A program made the translations under genes and the position numbers. A model generated the notes under the pieces. It was not told the DNA's origin. It saw only the letters and a list, made by a program, of their open reading frames with translations, and ran no database searches. Shown piece after piece: positions 26,822-34,915 of a stretch of 64,000 bases of DNA. Source of the DNA: Planctomycetota bacterium (GTDB taxonomy: Bacteria > Planctomycetota > B15-G4); the NCBI GenBank assembly GCA_029245865.1, contig JAQWOM010000028.1, positions 120,532-184,531 on the forward strand, in the 5' to 3' direction. Each line of letters opens with the position of its first letter. Positions within the stretch are counted from its first letter, which is position 1.

Positions 26822-27885
26822 ACCTTCACTCCAGCCCCATCAAAAATCCGTAGTAGATTACCTCCGAGAAAGCCTCGAATCGTTTCTGGTCCGTGACCTC
26901 TCTCCAGCAACCCCGCTGTCAGGCGCGGGAGGCAACTGACATCTTCAAGACCTTCAGGTGTCGTTGGAATGCCGTCATAGTCTGTTCCAAGGCCTACGTG
27001 TTCAGCCCCTGCGACTTCAATGAACCTGTCCGCGTGATCGAGGACGTCTGCGAGTGTTGCTTTACCTTCAGAGACCAAGAACGAAGGGTAGAAGTTCACG
27101 CATGCCACTCCTCCTTGTGCGGCGATTTCTCGCAGCTGATCGTCCTCGAGATTTCTCGGATGATCTCGAAGCGCCCGCGCGCAGCTATGACTCGCAATCA
27201 CTGGCCGGCGAGTCATTCCGAGAACATCGTCAAATGTGCTTCGCGCCGCATGGCTCACGTCAACGACCATGTTCAGTTCCTCCATGGCCGACACGATTTC
27301 TTTTCCACGCGCCGTGAGCCCTCCGTGAGGGCCGCTGTCTCCGCACCCATCGGCCCATTCATTGCTGTTGTTCCAGGTGAGCGTCATCGTTCGCACGCCA
27401 CGGCCATGAAATTCCATCAATGTGTCGAGACTGTTCTCGATGGCGTGGCCACCTTCAATTGCCAACACCCCGGCAAGCCGCCCTGAGGCTCGTGCCGCGC
27501 GTATCGCGCCAGGCTGAGTGCAAAGCGCCACACGGTCTGGAAAGCGAGCGAGCTGTCTCTCCATGGTGTCAAGTTGCACGCGCACTCTGTCGGCAGCTCC
27601 ATCAGGCAAGCACTTGGGGCTCACGAAACAAGTGAAGACCTGCGCATCTAGAGTGCTGCTGGAACAACGAGCAAAATCGAGGTGCGTCCCCTCAGGTCCT
27701 CGATCCAGGTCGTAGCCCCTGTCAGACATCTCCGTAAGCGTGTCAGCGTGTGCATCGAAGACAAAGGCTTCGCGATGAAGAGCCCTTGCGGCCGAGGAGA
27801 CATCTTCCAGGTGAGCTTCCGAAGGTGGGGCCATGCCGCCAGTATGTCTGGGCGCGGGCCAAGAGCCCATACCCGACAAGCTCAC
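26818..27885 (-). CDS. Membrane dipeptidase (renal dipeptidase, peptidase M19 family)
   Basis: A 355-residue zinc dipeptidase of the amidohydrolase fold. Metal and substrate motifs: 'FDAHADT' near residue 45, 'AIEGGHAIENSLD' with the bridging Glu, 'VDVSHAARSTF', 'VIASHSCARAL', and 'GLGTDYDGI' with the final Asp. Family members cleave L-D or D-D dipeptides and some beta-lactams. No signal peptide is visible, so it may be cytoplasmic. Both ends overlap neighbours by four bases (ATGA), coupling it to the repeat protein upstream and the methyltransferase downstream. Confidence 0.92.
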   Translation of the reverse strand: MSLSGMGSWPAPRHTGGMAPPSEAHLEDVSSAARALHREAFVFDAHADTLTEMSDRGYDLDRGPEGTHLDFARCSSSTLDAQVFTCFVSPKCLPDGAADRVRVQLDTMERQLARFPDRVALCTQPGAIRAARASGRLAGVLAIEGGHAIENSLDTLMEFHGRGVRTMTLTWNNSNEWADGCGDSGPHGGLTARGKEIVSAMEELNMVVDVSHAARSTFDDVLGMTRRPVIASHSCARALRDHPRNLEDDQLREIAAQGGVACVNFYPSFLVSEGKATLADVLDHADRFIEVAGAEHVGLGTDYDGIPTTPEGLEDVSCLPRLTAGLLERGHGPETIRGFLGGNLLRIFDGAGVKV

Positions 27886-29315
27886 GGCAAAGACATCAGG
27901 GCTTCCTGAAGAGCCGCCAGGACCTGAGGGTCCTTCTCTCCGGGCTCTACGGCAAGCAGAGCAGCTCGCGCTTGGCTGGAAAACCGTTCATGCACCTTGC
28001 CAAGCCCCTTTGCAGCCCAGCGCCTGTGACCAGCCTTGGGAGCGGTCCGCAGGACCTGTTCAAGGGCACGAAATCGCTCTGCGCCTCCGGCGCTTTCGGC
28101 CAGAGTCATGATCAGCGCACTTCTCAAGAAATCATCACTCTCCTGGTCGAGTGCATCGACCAACCACGTTTCGATGAGAGCTGCCTCCTGGGGCGTCGTC
28201 ATGGCCCCCCTTCTGAGAAGGCTTCCTACAGCAGCAAACTTTTCCCTCTCGCTTGCAGAGGCTTCCTGCAAGGGCGCTGCCAAGACCTGAAGTTCATGGG
28301 GCAAGACGGGCCTCTCTCCAAGCCACCACCGAACCCAGGACTTGCCTCCCTCTCCCGTCTGTGTGTCTTCGAGAAATGCGAGAACAACTTCTCGCGCTTC
28401 ATCACTTCGAGCTTGCGTCAACACGAAACACACCGGAAGGCGTACCTGCTCGCCCCAGGGGGAGTTGTCAAAAAGCAAACGAGTCATCAGATCCAGAGTG
28501 GCCGGCCGCTGATCAACACTTGTCCCGAGGGCCAGGATGGCAAGATTGCGGGAGTGCCAACCATCAAGGTCACTGGCAAGGCGCGAGCCGGTATCAAACA
28601 ACAACGCGTGCAGCGTTTCATCGGGAACGCGTCCCAGGTCAAACGGCAGAAGCGCGACATCTGTGCGCGGAACCTTGTCGAGAAATTCGCTGAGCTCAAG
28701 GGTCAAGGCAGAGGGCTCTCCCGCGCTCGAGTCCGTGCACATCAAGCCGATCATTGCTGATCGCCAAGCCTCTCCCTGACCTTCTCCCTGCCCTTCTTTC
28801 TGGCTGAAACAACGGGCCAGAACTTCGGCTTGCTGGCCCCAGCCACCCACCAGAGCCAGCATCGAACCGCGAACCCGTGAACTCAGGGTCCACTCGTCAA
28901 GAATTTCGAGGGCCTCTTCCACATCGAGAGCTCGCTCCTGCTCTGTCTGCTCCATCGAGAGCAAGGGCCGAAGCTCCGCGACAGCCCCGTGGTGGTAGTC
29001 CAGTGGGCGCCGAGCCTCGAGATCCTCGAGACGCTTCACCACTGCCGCAAGTCGCCCCTCTACGCGCCCCACCACCTCGGAGAGGTGCTTCGTGATGACA
29101 GCTGGCTGCTCGCGATTGGCGACCTTGAGTTCCTGGGGATTGGATGGTGTAGGCGTTGGAGTCTTGACCGCGGGGGTAAGCGACTCCGCAGCTGTCGCAA
29201 CAGAATGCGGAGTGCCTTGGACTTTTCGCTCTTCACCCAGGCCAACCATCTTTGCAAAACCCATGAAGACAAGGGCGCCGAGCACCAAAGTCCACAACAC
29301 ACTTCGCCACTTCAT
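27882..29315 (-). CDS. Membrane-anchored HEAT-like helical repeat protein
   Basis: A 477-residue protein with an N-terminal membrane anchor ('SVLWTLVLGALVFMGFAKM', about residues 5-24), a Pro/Thr-rich linker, a short coiled-coil-like segment ('VGRVEGRLAAVVKRLEDLEARR'-type heptads, residues 85-108), and then long helical sequence with repeated alpha-alpha units such as 'FRALEQVLRTAPKAGHRRWA' resembling HEAT/armadillo repeats. No catalytic motif is seen; a scaffold role outside the cytoplasmic membrane is likely. A GAGGGA ribosome-binding site precedes the ATG. It overlaps the dipeptidase start and follows the Cys-rich gene by 10 bases. Confidence 0.7.
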   Translation of the reverse strand: MKWRSVLWTLVLGALVFMGFAKMVGLGEERKVQGTPHSVATAAESLTPAVKTPTPTPSNPQELKVANREQPAVITKHLSEVVGRVEGRLAAVVKRLEDLEARRPLDYHHGAVAELRPLLSMEQTEQERALDVEEALEILDEWTLSSRVRGSMLALVGGWGQQAEVLARCFSQKEGQGEGQGEAWRSAMIGLMCTDSSAGEPSALTLELSEFLDKVPRTDVALLPFDLGRVPDETLHALLFDTGSRLASDLDGWHSRNLAILALGTSVDQRPATLDLMTRLLFDNSPWGEQVRLPVCFVLTQARSDEAREVVLAFLEDTQTGEGGKSWVRWWLGERPVLPHELQVLAAPLQEASASEREKFAAVGSLLRRGAMTTPQEAALIETWLVDALDQESDDFLRSALIMTLAESAGGAERFRALEQVLRTAPKAGHRRWAAKGLGKVHERFSSQARAALLAVEPGEKDPQVLAALQEALMSLP

Positions 29316-29325
29316 CGTCGGTCCC

Positions 29326-29718
29326 TCAGCACGGAGAACGACCGCTTATGCAGCAGTCAAATGTTGCCTTGGCTCTGTCGGTGCAATCCTGAAGTTCGCT
29401 GTCATCGCAACTTGTCCAGGTGAACCAAAGAAACGACGCCGGCTCACACCAGATGTCTTTGCAGCGCTGTTCGTTTCGCAAGAAATCATCCATGCATTCC
29501 TGTGCCGCCCAGGGCGCCTTCGGCGGCAGTGGCTCGTTGTGCCCAGGACTCCATCCCTCGCCGGGCAATGGTGGGTGCAAGCCGTCGCCCTTGAAACTGC
29601 CCGAGGCCTGCCCTGACAACACGAGAAGCCCTACAACAAAAACCAGTCCTAAGCCCACTCCATGCAATGTCCAACGTTCTGCCGTAGAGCGCTTCTTACC
29701 TCGACAATCGTTCTTCAT
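29326..29718 (-). CDS. Small secreted eight-cysteine protein of unknown function
   Basis: A 130-residue protein with a basic start, one hydrophobic segment (about residues 20-37, 'VGLGLVFVVGLLVLSGQAS') and a Pro-rich linker. Its compact C-terminal domain has eight Cys in the last 55 residues (spaced as in 'QEC', 'EQRC', 'IWC', 'TSC', 'QDC', 'DCC', 'SPC'), a pattern suggesting four disulfides and thus export from the cytoplasm. No family was recognised. The start is well supported by AGGAG 7 bases upstream. It is the first gene of the run with the repeat protein, dipeptidase and methyltransferase. The 182 bases upstream should hold the promoter; nothing clear was seen. Confidence 0.7.
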   Translation of the reverse strand: MKNDCRGKKRSTAERWTLHGVGLGLVFVVGLLVLSGQASGSFKGDGLHPPLPGEGWSPGHNEPLPPKAPWAAQECMDDFLRNEQRCKDIWCEPASFLWFTWTSCDDSELQDCTDRAKATFDCCISGRSPC

Positions 29719-29900
29719 GGCTGTTCTCCTTTCGCAGTGCTTTCATGACGAACTCCTCCCCTTCGCGTTACACCTCCTGTTTGCGTGTGCATGGTGAAGC
29801 GGTTAGCCTCCCGCCCCATGAAGACAGGGGCGCAGCTGAAGGCCGCGGCAACGCCTCATGCCTTCCCTGCTCACCTCCCTTGACCCTCCGAGGATTCACC

Positions 29901-30311
29901 GTGGTTGGACCCCGTGTCTTCACCCTCGAGGAAGCCAACGAACTGATTCCCTTCTTCGAGGAATCTTTCGAAGAAATCGACGACTTCCGCGAACGCATGA
30001 AGGCCGTGAAGGTCAAGCTCAACGCGCTCGAGATGATCTGGGGTTTAGAGATCAACGATTCCGATTGCCCAGATCGCCAGGAAGGCCTCGCCCTGATCGA
30101 CCAACTCAAGGAGCTTCAGGAGAAGGTCGGCAAGATCATCGAGCAGTTCGCCGAGGAAGGCGCGACAGTCAAAGATGTGCAGGGTGGCCTCGCCGACGTC
30201 TACAGCGTCCGCGAAGGGCGCCTCGTCTTCTTGTGCTGGAAACGCGGTGAAGAGGCATTCGAAGCCTGGCACCACGTGGACGAAGGGTTCGCCGACAGAC
30301 AGGAACTCTGA
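29901..30311 (+). CDS. DUF2203 family protein
   Basis: A 136-residue cytoplasmic protein matching the DUF2203 pattern: 'VFTLEEANELIPFFEE' at the N-terminus, a helical middle with 'LKELQEKVGKIIEQFAEEG', and the C-terminal signature around 'GRLVFLCWKRGEE' and 'AWHHVDEGFADRQEL'. The function is unknown. The frame is open from 29745, but the conserved domain begins at the GTG at 29901 (VVGPRVFTL), which has AGGA six bases upstream and gives the family length. It converges with the methyltransferase gene. Confidence 0.88.
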   Translation: MVGPRVFTLEEANELIPFFEESFEEIDDFRERMKAVKVKLNALEMIWGLEINDSDCPDRQEGLALIDQLKELQEKVGKIIEQFAEEGATVKDVQGGLADVYSVREGRLVFLCWKRGEEAFEAWHHVDEGFADRQEL

Positions 30312-30313
30312 CG

Positions 30314-30329
30314 CCGCGAAGCCTCGCGG
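30314..30329. terminator. Possible bidirectional terminator hairpin between convergent genes
   Basis: A perfect 6-bp inverted repeat CCGCGA/TCGCGG with a 4-base loop, placed just after the DUF2203 stop (30311) and before the end of the convergent methyltransferase gene (30339). No T-tract follows on either strand, so it may act only as a transcript-end structure. Confidence 0.35.
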
Positions 30330-30338
30330 AACCCCTCG

Positions 30339-31076
30339 TCAGGGTGCGCGTGCGGATGCGACGAGCGACGTACCAAAAGGCATCGGACTGCCAAGTGCGC
30401 GTTCCACGCTGCCTGCCATCGTGAGCGCCGTGTTCGTCAACGCAGACACCGGCGGGAAAGCCATCTCCTGCACAGACTTTCGGATGCGACGCTCCCACCA
30501 TGCGGGAGGAACACAGAAACTGAAGAAGTAGCGCAGACGCTCGACACGCCAGCCGGCAGCGACCAGATGCTCGGCGAGAGAGCGCCGTGTGTAACGGCGG
30601 TGATGTCCACAGGCGTCGTCCCAGGGGCTCCAGAGACTCGGGTGCGCAGGCACCGTGGCGACTAACAGAGCCCCGGGTTCCACCGAAGAGGCCAGGTTCT
30701 TCAGCGCGAGCACCGGATCTTCAAGGTGCTCCAGAACATCCAGGCACGTCACGACTCGCGGCCGAAACGGCAGCTCAAACGGCTGGCGAAAATCGGCCAG
30801 CCGTGCTTCAAGGCCTCGCGAAGTGGCCACATCCACGGCCTCCTGGGTCCCGTCGAGTCCCAGCACGTGCGCGGGCTTCAAGCCTTCGCTGATGCGGCGC
30901 ATGACACCACCCGCCCCGCAACCCAGGTCAAGATACGACCAATCACGAAGCCTCGCGGTTTCCCGGCGTATCAGGCTTTGCACGTGGCCTTGACGCACCG
31001 CGTACCACCAGTACCCGGTGCTGTCAGCAACGGTAATTTCCGCAACGTGTTCGGAGGTGATTTCGCGACTGCTCAT
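30339..31076 (-). CDS. Class I SAM-dependent methyltransferase
   Basis: A 245-residue protein with SAM motif I 'YLDLGCGAGGVMRRI', motif II-like 'VLGLDGTQEAVDVA' and motif 'VTCLDVLEHLEDP', the methyltransf_11/UbiG-type arrangement, followed by 'HHRRYTRRSL'. The C-terminal 70 residues include two hydrophobic segments around 'FFSFCVPPAWW' and 'SALTNTALTMAG' that could lie at the membrane, as in methyltransferases acting on lipids or membrane glycans. The substrate is unknown. It lies 63 bases downstream of the VWA gene on the same strand and may be part of that transcript. Confidence 0.8.
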   Translation of the reverse strand: MSSREITSEHVAEITVADSTGYWWYAVRQGHVQSLIRRETARLRDWSYLDLGCGAGGVMRRISEGLKPAHVLGLDGTQEAVDVATSRGLEARLADFRQPFELPFRPRVVTCLDVLEHLEDPVLALKNLASSVEPGALLVATVPAHPSLWSPWDDACGHHRRYTRRSLAEHLVAAGWRVERLRYFFSFCVPPAWWERRIRKSVQEMAFPPVSALTNTALTMAGSVERALGSPMPFGTSLVASARAP

Positions 31077-31139
31077 GAATGAAGTGGATCATACATGGCG
31101 CGCTGGGCAAGGCTGGGCACAGGCTCATGCAAACCCGGA

Positions 31140-33299
31140 TCAATACCGCCCCAGGCCCTGCGCTTGGCGCACCAGGCGCAAGAACTCGGCGCGATCACCG
31201 TAGGGGTCTGTGCCCTTACCAGACGCCGCCCACTCGTAGATGGCTCCAAGATCCGACTCGCCCCGATGGTCGCTCTGACGCAACGCCATCCCGAAAGCGG
31301 CCACCGCCGCAGCGAATCGAAAGTCGGAATTGGCTTCCTCAAAACTCTGCTCGCGATCCACAAAAGAAACAGAAAACTCTCGACCAACCTCTCCATCGGG
31401 GAGTTTGTACCGGAGGTTTACTGTGAGTGTTTCCGGGTTGTTGGGCACCGACTCCTCGACTGATGCCTCGACCTGATACTTCAGGTCGACGGCACCCACC
31501 AGGTCTGGCGCGTTGACTGGCACGATCTCGTACAGCGCCGTCACCGTGTGGCCCGCGCCGATTTCACCAGCATCTTTGGTGTCATCGCGAAAATCTTTGG
31601 CCGCCAGAGCACGGTTCTCGTAACCCAAGAGCCGGTACGACACGACGTGCTCTGGATTGAACTCCACCTGGATCTTCACATCCTTGGCGATCGTCACCAG
31701 CGTCGCACCCATCTCGCGCACGAGCACCTTGTCTGCCTCGTTGAGGCTGTCAATGTATGCGTAGTTGCCGTTGCCCCGATCGGCAAGAATCTCGGCCTTG
31801 CTGTCTTGCAGGTTGCCCGTTCCGAAACCCAGCACGGTCAAGAAAACGCCGCTCGCTGCCTTTGCTGCGATAAAGGTCTCGAGTTCGTTCTCTTCCGTGA
31901 GCCCGACGTTGAAATCGCCGTCTGTCGCGAGCAAGACCCGGTTCACACCCCCCTCCACGAAATGTTCTTCAGCAAGTCGATAGGCCTGCTGGATTCCGTC
32001 ACTGGCATGCGTTGAGCCGGCAGCCGACAAGCCGTCAAGCGCCGCCAGAATCGCTGTCTTGTCCGCTCCTGAAGTGGGCGGCAACACCAGCTGCGAACCG
32101 CTCGCATAGGTCACGAGCGCCACCCGGTCGGTCGCGTCCAGTTCCCTGACAAGCATCTTCAGTGACTCGATCAGCAGAGGCAGCTTGTCCTGTGCCTTCA
32201 TAGAACCCGAGACATCGAGCAAGAACACGAGATTGCAGGGTGGGCGCTCCTCTTCTTCGAAGGCGGCGCCTTTCAAGCCAATCCGCACGAGACGGTGGCG
32301 GGGAGACCAGGGAGCCGTCGCCGCATCGAGACTGACCGAGAAAGGGTGCTCGCCCGTTGGTTCAGGCAACGCGTAGTCAAAGGCATTGATGAACTCTTCG
32401 AGACGTACGGCATCGGGAGGCGGTACGTTGCCCCGATTAAGGTACCGGCGCGCAATGCTGTAGGACGCCGTATCTACATCGATGCCGAAGGTCGACAACG
32501 CGCTGTAACGATCCTGCGTCAGCGGCTGGAATGGGTTCTCGGTGAAGGTCGCATAGGACTCGCCACCGGTGGGGACAACAGACCTCTCGCCTAACGAGAG
32601 AGCATCGGAGTCCGCCGATTTCGGGGAACTGAGATAGCCGAGGGACTTCTGGGGGCCAGGAGAACTCGCCGCTGGTCCAGTGATCTCGTTGACAGCGCCG
32701 CCGGCCACACCCACGACCTCATGGGAGCCGTAGGTATCGAACGGGGCGTCAACGCGACTCCCGCCACCACCACTGCCCTGACTGCCATCCACCGCACCAC
32801 TCACGCTCCTACCGGCGCTTCGGGCGTGGGTGCCGAGACCACCAGCCTCCCGCTTCTCTGCCACGGCCACCGTGGGAGCCGGGGCTGCAGCAGGCTTCTC
32901 GGAGACCAGGCCTCCGCCGCTCAGGACACGCCAGAAGAGCACGCCGAGCACCAGAGCCGCCGCCGCGGTCACCCAGCGACGCAGCACGGCGCGCCGGGCC
33001 CCCGGCCGCGCCCCCTGACCTTCAAGGGCGCTTGCCAGGCTCGCACGCTGCTCGGGAGAAAGCTGCGGTGCGTCTTCCGTGGCCAGTTTCTCGGACAAGA
33101 CGTCTGCCAGGGCGCGCGTGCTTTCTGTCTGTGCGCGACCTTCCGAAGAAGAGTCCAGGTAGCTCTCCACGGCCACTCGATCTTCAACATGCTGCAACTC
33201 ATCGAGCGCATAAGCCGTGAGTCGAGGGTCCTCGCTGTGCGTCACCGGTTCCCCGGGCCTGGGCATCTTCGAGTCGTTCTGTGCGTTGTTGTCTGTCAT
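31140..33299 (-). CDS. YfbK-type VWA protein with anti-sigma-like N-terminus
   Basis: A 719-residue protein. Residues 15-90 ('DPRLTAYALDEL', 'VESYLDSSSEGRAQ') look like the cytoplasmic helical part of an anti-sigma factor. One membrane segment follows at about 107-125, then a long Gly/Ser-rich linker, the conserved block 'FGIDVDTASYSIARRYL' (vWF_A N-terminal domain), and a von Willebrand A domain with MIDAS residues Asp362, Ser364 and Ser366 in 'FLLDVSGSM'. The C-terminus is the YfbK/DUF3520-like domain. It begins 10 bases after the ECF sigma gene, so it is probably the membrane partner of that sigma factor, sensing something outside through the VWA domain. This role is inferred from context. 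Confidence 0.85.
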   Translation of the reverse strand: MTDNNAQNDSKMPRPGEPVTHSEDPRLTAYALDELQHVEDRVAVESYLDSSSEGRAQTESTRALADVLSEKLATEDAPQLSPEQRASLASALEGQGARPGARRAVLRRWVTAAAALVLGVLFWRVLSGGGLVSEKPAAAPAPTVAVAEKREAGGLGTHARSAGRSVSGAVDGSQGSGGGGSRVDAPFDTYGSHEVVGVAGGAVNEITGPAASSPGPQKSLGYLSSPKSADSDALSLGERSVVPTGGESYATFTENPFQPLTQDRYSALSTFGIDVDTASYSIARRYLNRGNVPPPDAVRLEEFINAFDYALPEPTGEHPFSVSLDAATAPWSPRHRLVRIGLKGAAFEEEERPPCNLVFLLDVSGSMKAQDKLPLLIESLKMLVRELDATDRVALVTYASGSQLVLPPTSGADKTAILAALDGLSAAGSTHASDGIQQAYRLAEEHFVEGGVNRVLLATDGDFNVGLTEENELETFIAAKAASGVFLTVLGFGTGNLQDSKAEILADRGNGNYAYIDSLNEADKVLVREMGATLVTIAKDVKIQVEFNPEHVVSYRLLGYENRALAAKDFRDDTKDAGEIGAGHTVTALYEIVPVNAPDLVGAVDLKYQVEASVEESVPNNPETLTVNLRYKLPDGEVGREFSVSFVDREQSFEEANSDFRFAAAVAAFGMALRQSDHRGESDLGAIYEWAASGKGTDPYGDRAEFLRLVRQAQGLGRY

Positions 33300-33309
33300 G
33301 AGTTTGTCC

Positions 33310-33828
33310 TCACGCCTCGGGGATAAGCGCGCCGAGGCTTGCGCGTAGAGTCTTCATACCTTCATGAATGAGCACGCCCACGTAGCTCACAGAGTGACTG
33401 GTGATGCCGCTGATCTCCTTGTAGGAGAGACCGTTCTGAAACTTCAGCCGGATCACCTCTTGCTGGCGTGACGGCAGTCGGTCCAGCGAGGCGAAAACCC
33501 TTTCGAGTGTTTCCTGATTCTCGAGTGCTGCGTCAGGCGGTGGATCTGGGCTTTGCAGGGCGGCGAATCCCGTTTCATCTGTTGTCGTCATGCGACCTTC
33601 CTTGCGCAGGACATCCAGTGCGCGGTTGCGGCAGACCGTGAAGAGCCACTGGAGAACGTGGGCTTCCACCGCCTCACGCTCCTGCCGAAACAGGCGCAGA
33701 AATGTCTCCTGCACCACATCACGGGCCCGGTTCTCGTCGCCCGTGATCCGCGCCGCATAGCGCATGAGGGCGGCTTCGTGCTCCACCATCTGGGAGCGAA
33801 ACCAGAGCCTGTTTTCCGAGGTCTTCAT
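33310..33828 (-). CDS. ECF-type RNA polymerase sigma factor
   Basis: A 172-residue sigma-70 family protein. Region 2 includes 'ARDVVQETFLRLFRQ' and 'LQWLFTVCRNRALDVLR' (the -10-binding helix). A short linker follows, then region 4 'LDRLPSRQQEVIRLKFQNGLSYKEIS' with the helix-turn-helix for the -35 element. It is transcribed ahead of the VWA protein, which has an anti-sigma-like cytoplasmic part. GGAG lies 4 bases before the ATG. The upstream gap (33829-34036) contains an A-rich stretch (GAAAAAATTGACTAAG on the minus strand) that could belong to an autoregulated promoter. Confidence 0.92.
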   Translation of the reverse strand: MKTSENRLWFRSQMVEHEAALMRYAARITGDENRARDVVQETFLRLFRQEREAVEAHVLQWLFTVCRNRALDVLRKEGRMTTTDETGFAALQSPDPPPDAALENQETLERVFASLDRLPSRQQEVIRLKFQNGLSYKEISGITSHSVSYVGVLIHEGMKTLRASLGALIPEA

Positions 33829-34036
33829 CGGTCTCCGTACGTTCGTCCTGCCCCGGTGACGTGCGGGGAACGGCCTTCTTAGTCAATTTTTTCCCGACAA
33901 ACGGCTCCCCAGTCGCATCCGTTGGCCCTCAAAAGCCCTCCGATCCTTTCCCCTGGGGTTCAAGTGGCCTCCACGGCAAGCCGAAGAATCCTGTCCACCA
34001 GGATGCATTCGCGAGAAGAACACAGGAAAGGCCGTC

Positions 34037-34858
34037 ATGAAAGACGTCTATTTCGAGCGCATTGCCGGCGTCGGGGCACGCGAAGGCAGCGCTCCACGAC
34101 AACCCCGGGGCGCCACCGAAGCACAACAGGACGAGCCGCCGAGACTCAACATCGTTCTCGACGAGAACCCGCCTGGCGTGGAGGCACAGCGGGAGCCCAG
34201 CGCTCACATGGCAACGGACGACATTCCCCAGCAGGGAGATGTGCCGTGTGATGAGAATGGCTTTCCTGTATCCCCACTGCGCGACCAGGAAGATCTCTGG
34301 TTCGTGCAGGCAGCTGATCTCTACAGGCCCCTGTCGAAAGCCGCCAGGCTCGCCCGTTCCAGTGGCATGGTGCTGCTGTTTGCGGGCGTGTGCACGGCCC
34401 TCCTCGGAGTGCTTGGGTCAGACATGGTCACGGGAGTGATCGGTTTGATCGTTGCCACCCTCGGCGGCATGGAACGAAGCGCCGCGACCGACCTTGCGCA
34501 AGGCAAGCCATCAGCTCTTCCCCGGCTCGCTCTCAATCAAGGAATCGTGCTCGCGTTGATCGTTGTTTCCTCCTGGATGACCGTTCGATCCATCGACACC
34601 GAAACTGTCCGAGCCATGAGCCTGAGCAATGAAGCAGTCTCACAGCTTCCCGCAGAGATGCAGGGGCTAGCCCGGTCGATGCAAAGCGCGTCATCAAGAC
34701 TCACGGAAGGACTCTTCATAGTCATCGTTGGCTTGAGCCTGATTTTTCAGGGCGGGCTTGCAGCCTACTACCTCACTCGACGGCGCAAGCTCCAGCGTTT
34801 CTACGAGGAACTTCCCCCCTGGGTCTGTGAAATCGTCACCACCGTCGCCTTGCGCTGA
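34037..34858 (+). CDS. Four-TM membrane protein of unknown function
   Basis: A 273-residue protein. A polar, Pro/Glu/Arg-rich cytoplasmic N-terminal region of about 105 residues precedes four hydrophobic segments (about residues 115-132, 134-150, 170-188 and 228-248). No family or catalytic motif was recognised. Its ATG at 34037 lies shortly after GAAAGG. It is divergent from the sigma/VWA operon and 57 bases upstream of the ABC ATPase gene on the same strand, so it may belong to either unit. Confidence 0.65.
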   Translation: MKDVYFERIAGVGAREGSAPRQPRGATEAQQDEPPRLNIVLDENPPGVEAQREPSAHMATDDIPQQGDVPCDENGFPVSPLRDQEDLWFVQAADLYRPLSKAARLARSSGMVLLFAGVCTALLGVLGSDMVTGVIGLIVATLGGMERSAATDLAQGKPSALPRLALNQGIVLALIVVSSWMTVRSIDTETVRAMSLSNEAVSQLPAEMQGLARSMQSASSRLTEGLFIVIVGLSLIFQGGLAAYYLTRRRKLQRFYEELPPWVCEIVTTVALR

Positions 34859-34915
34859 AATGACGAGAGCTCGAGACGCCATTCATACGCCATAGACTGC
34901 CGCAGTGAACTCCCT

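Noticed and set aside
27750..28760. 336-codon plus-strand open frame
   Set aside because: It is antisense to the dipeptidase and the repeat protein; no motif and no ribosome-binding site.
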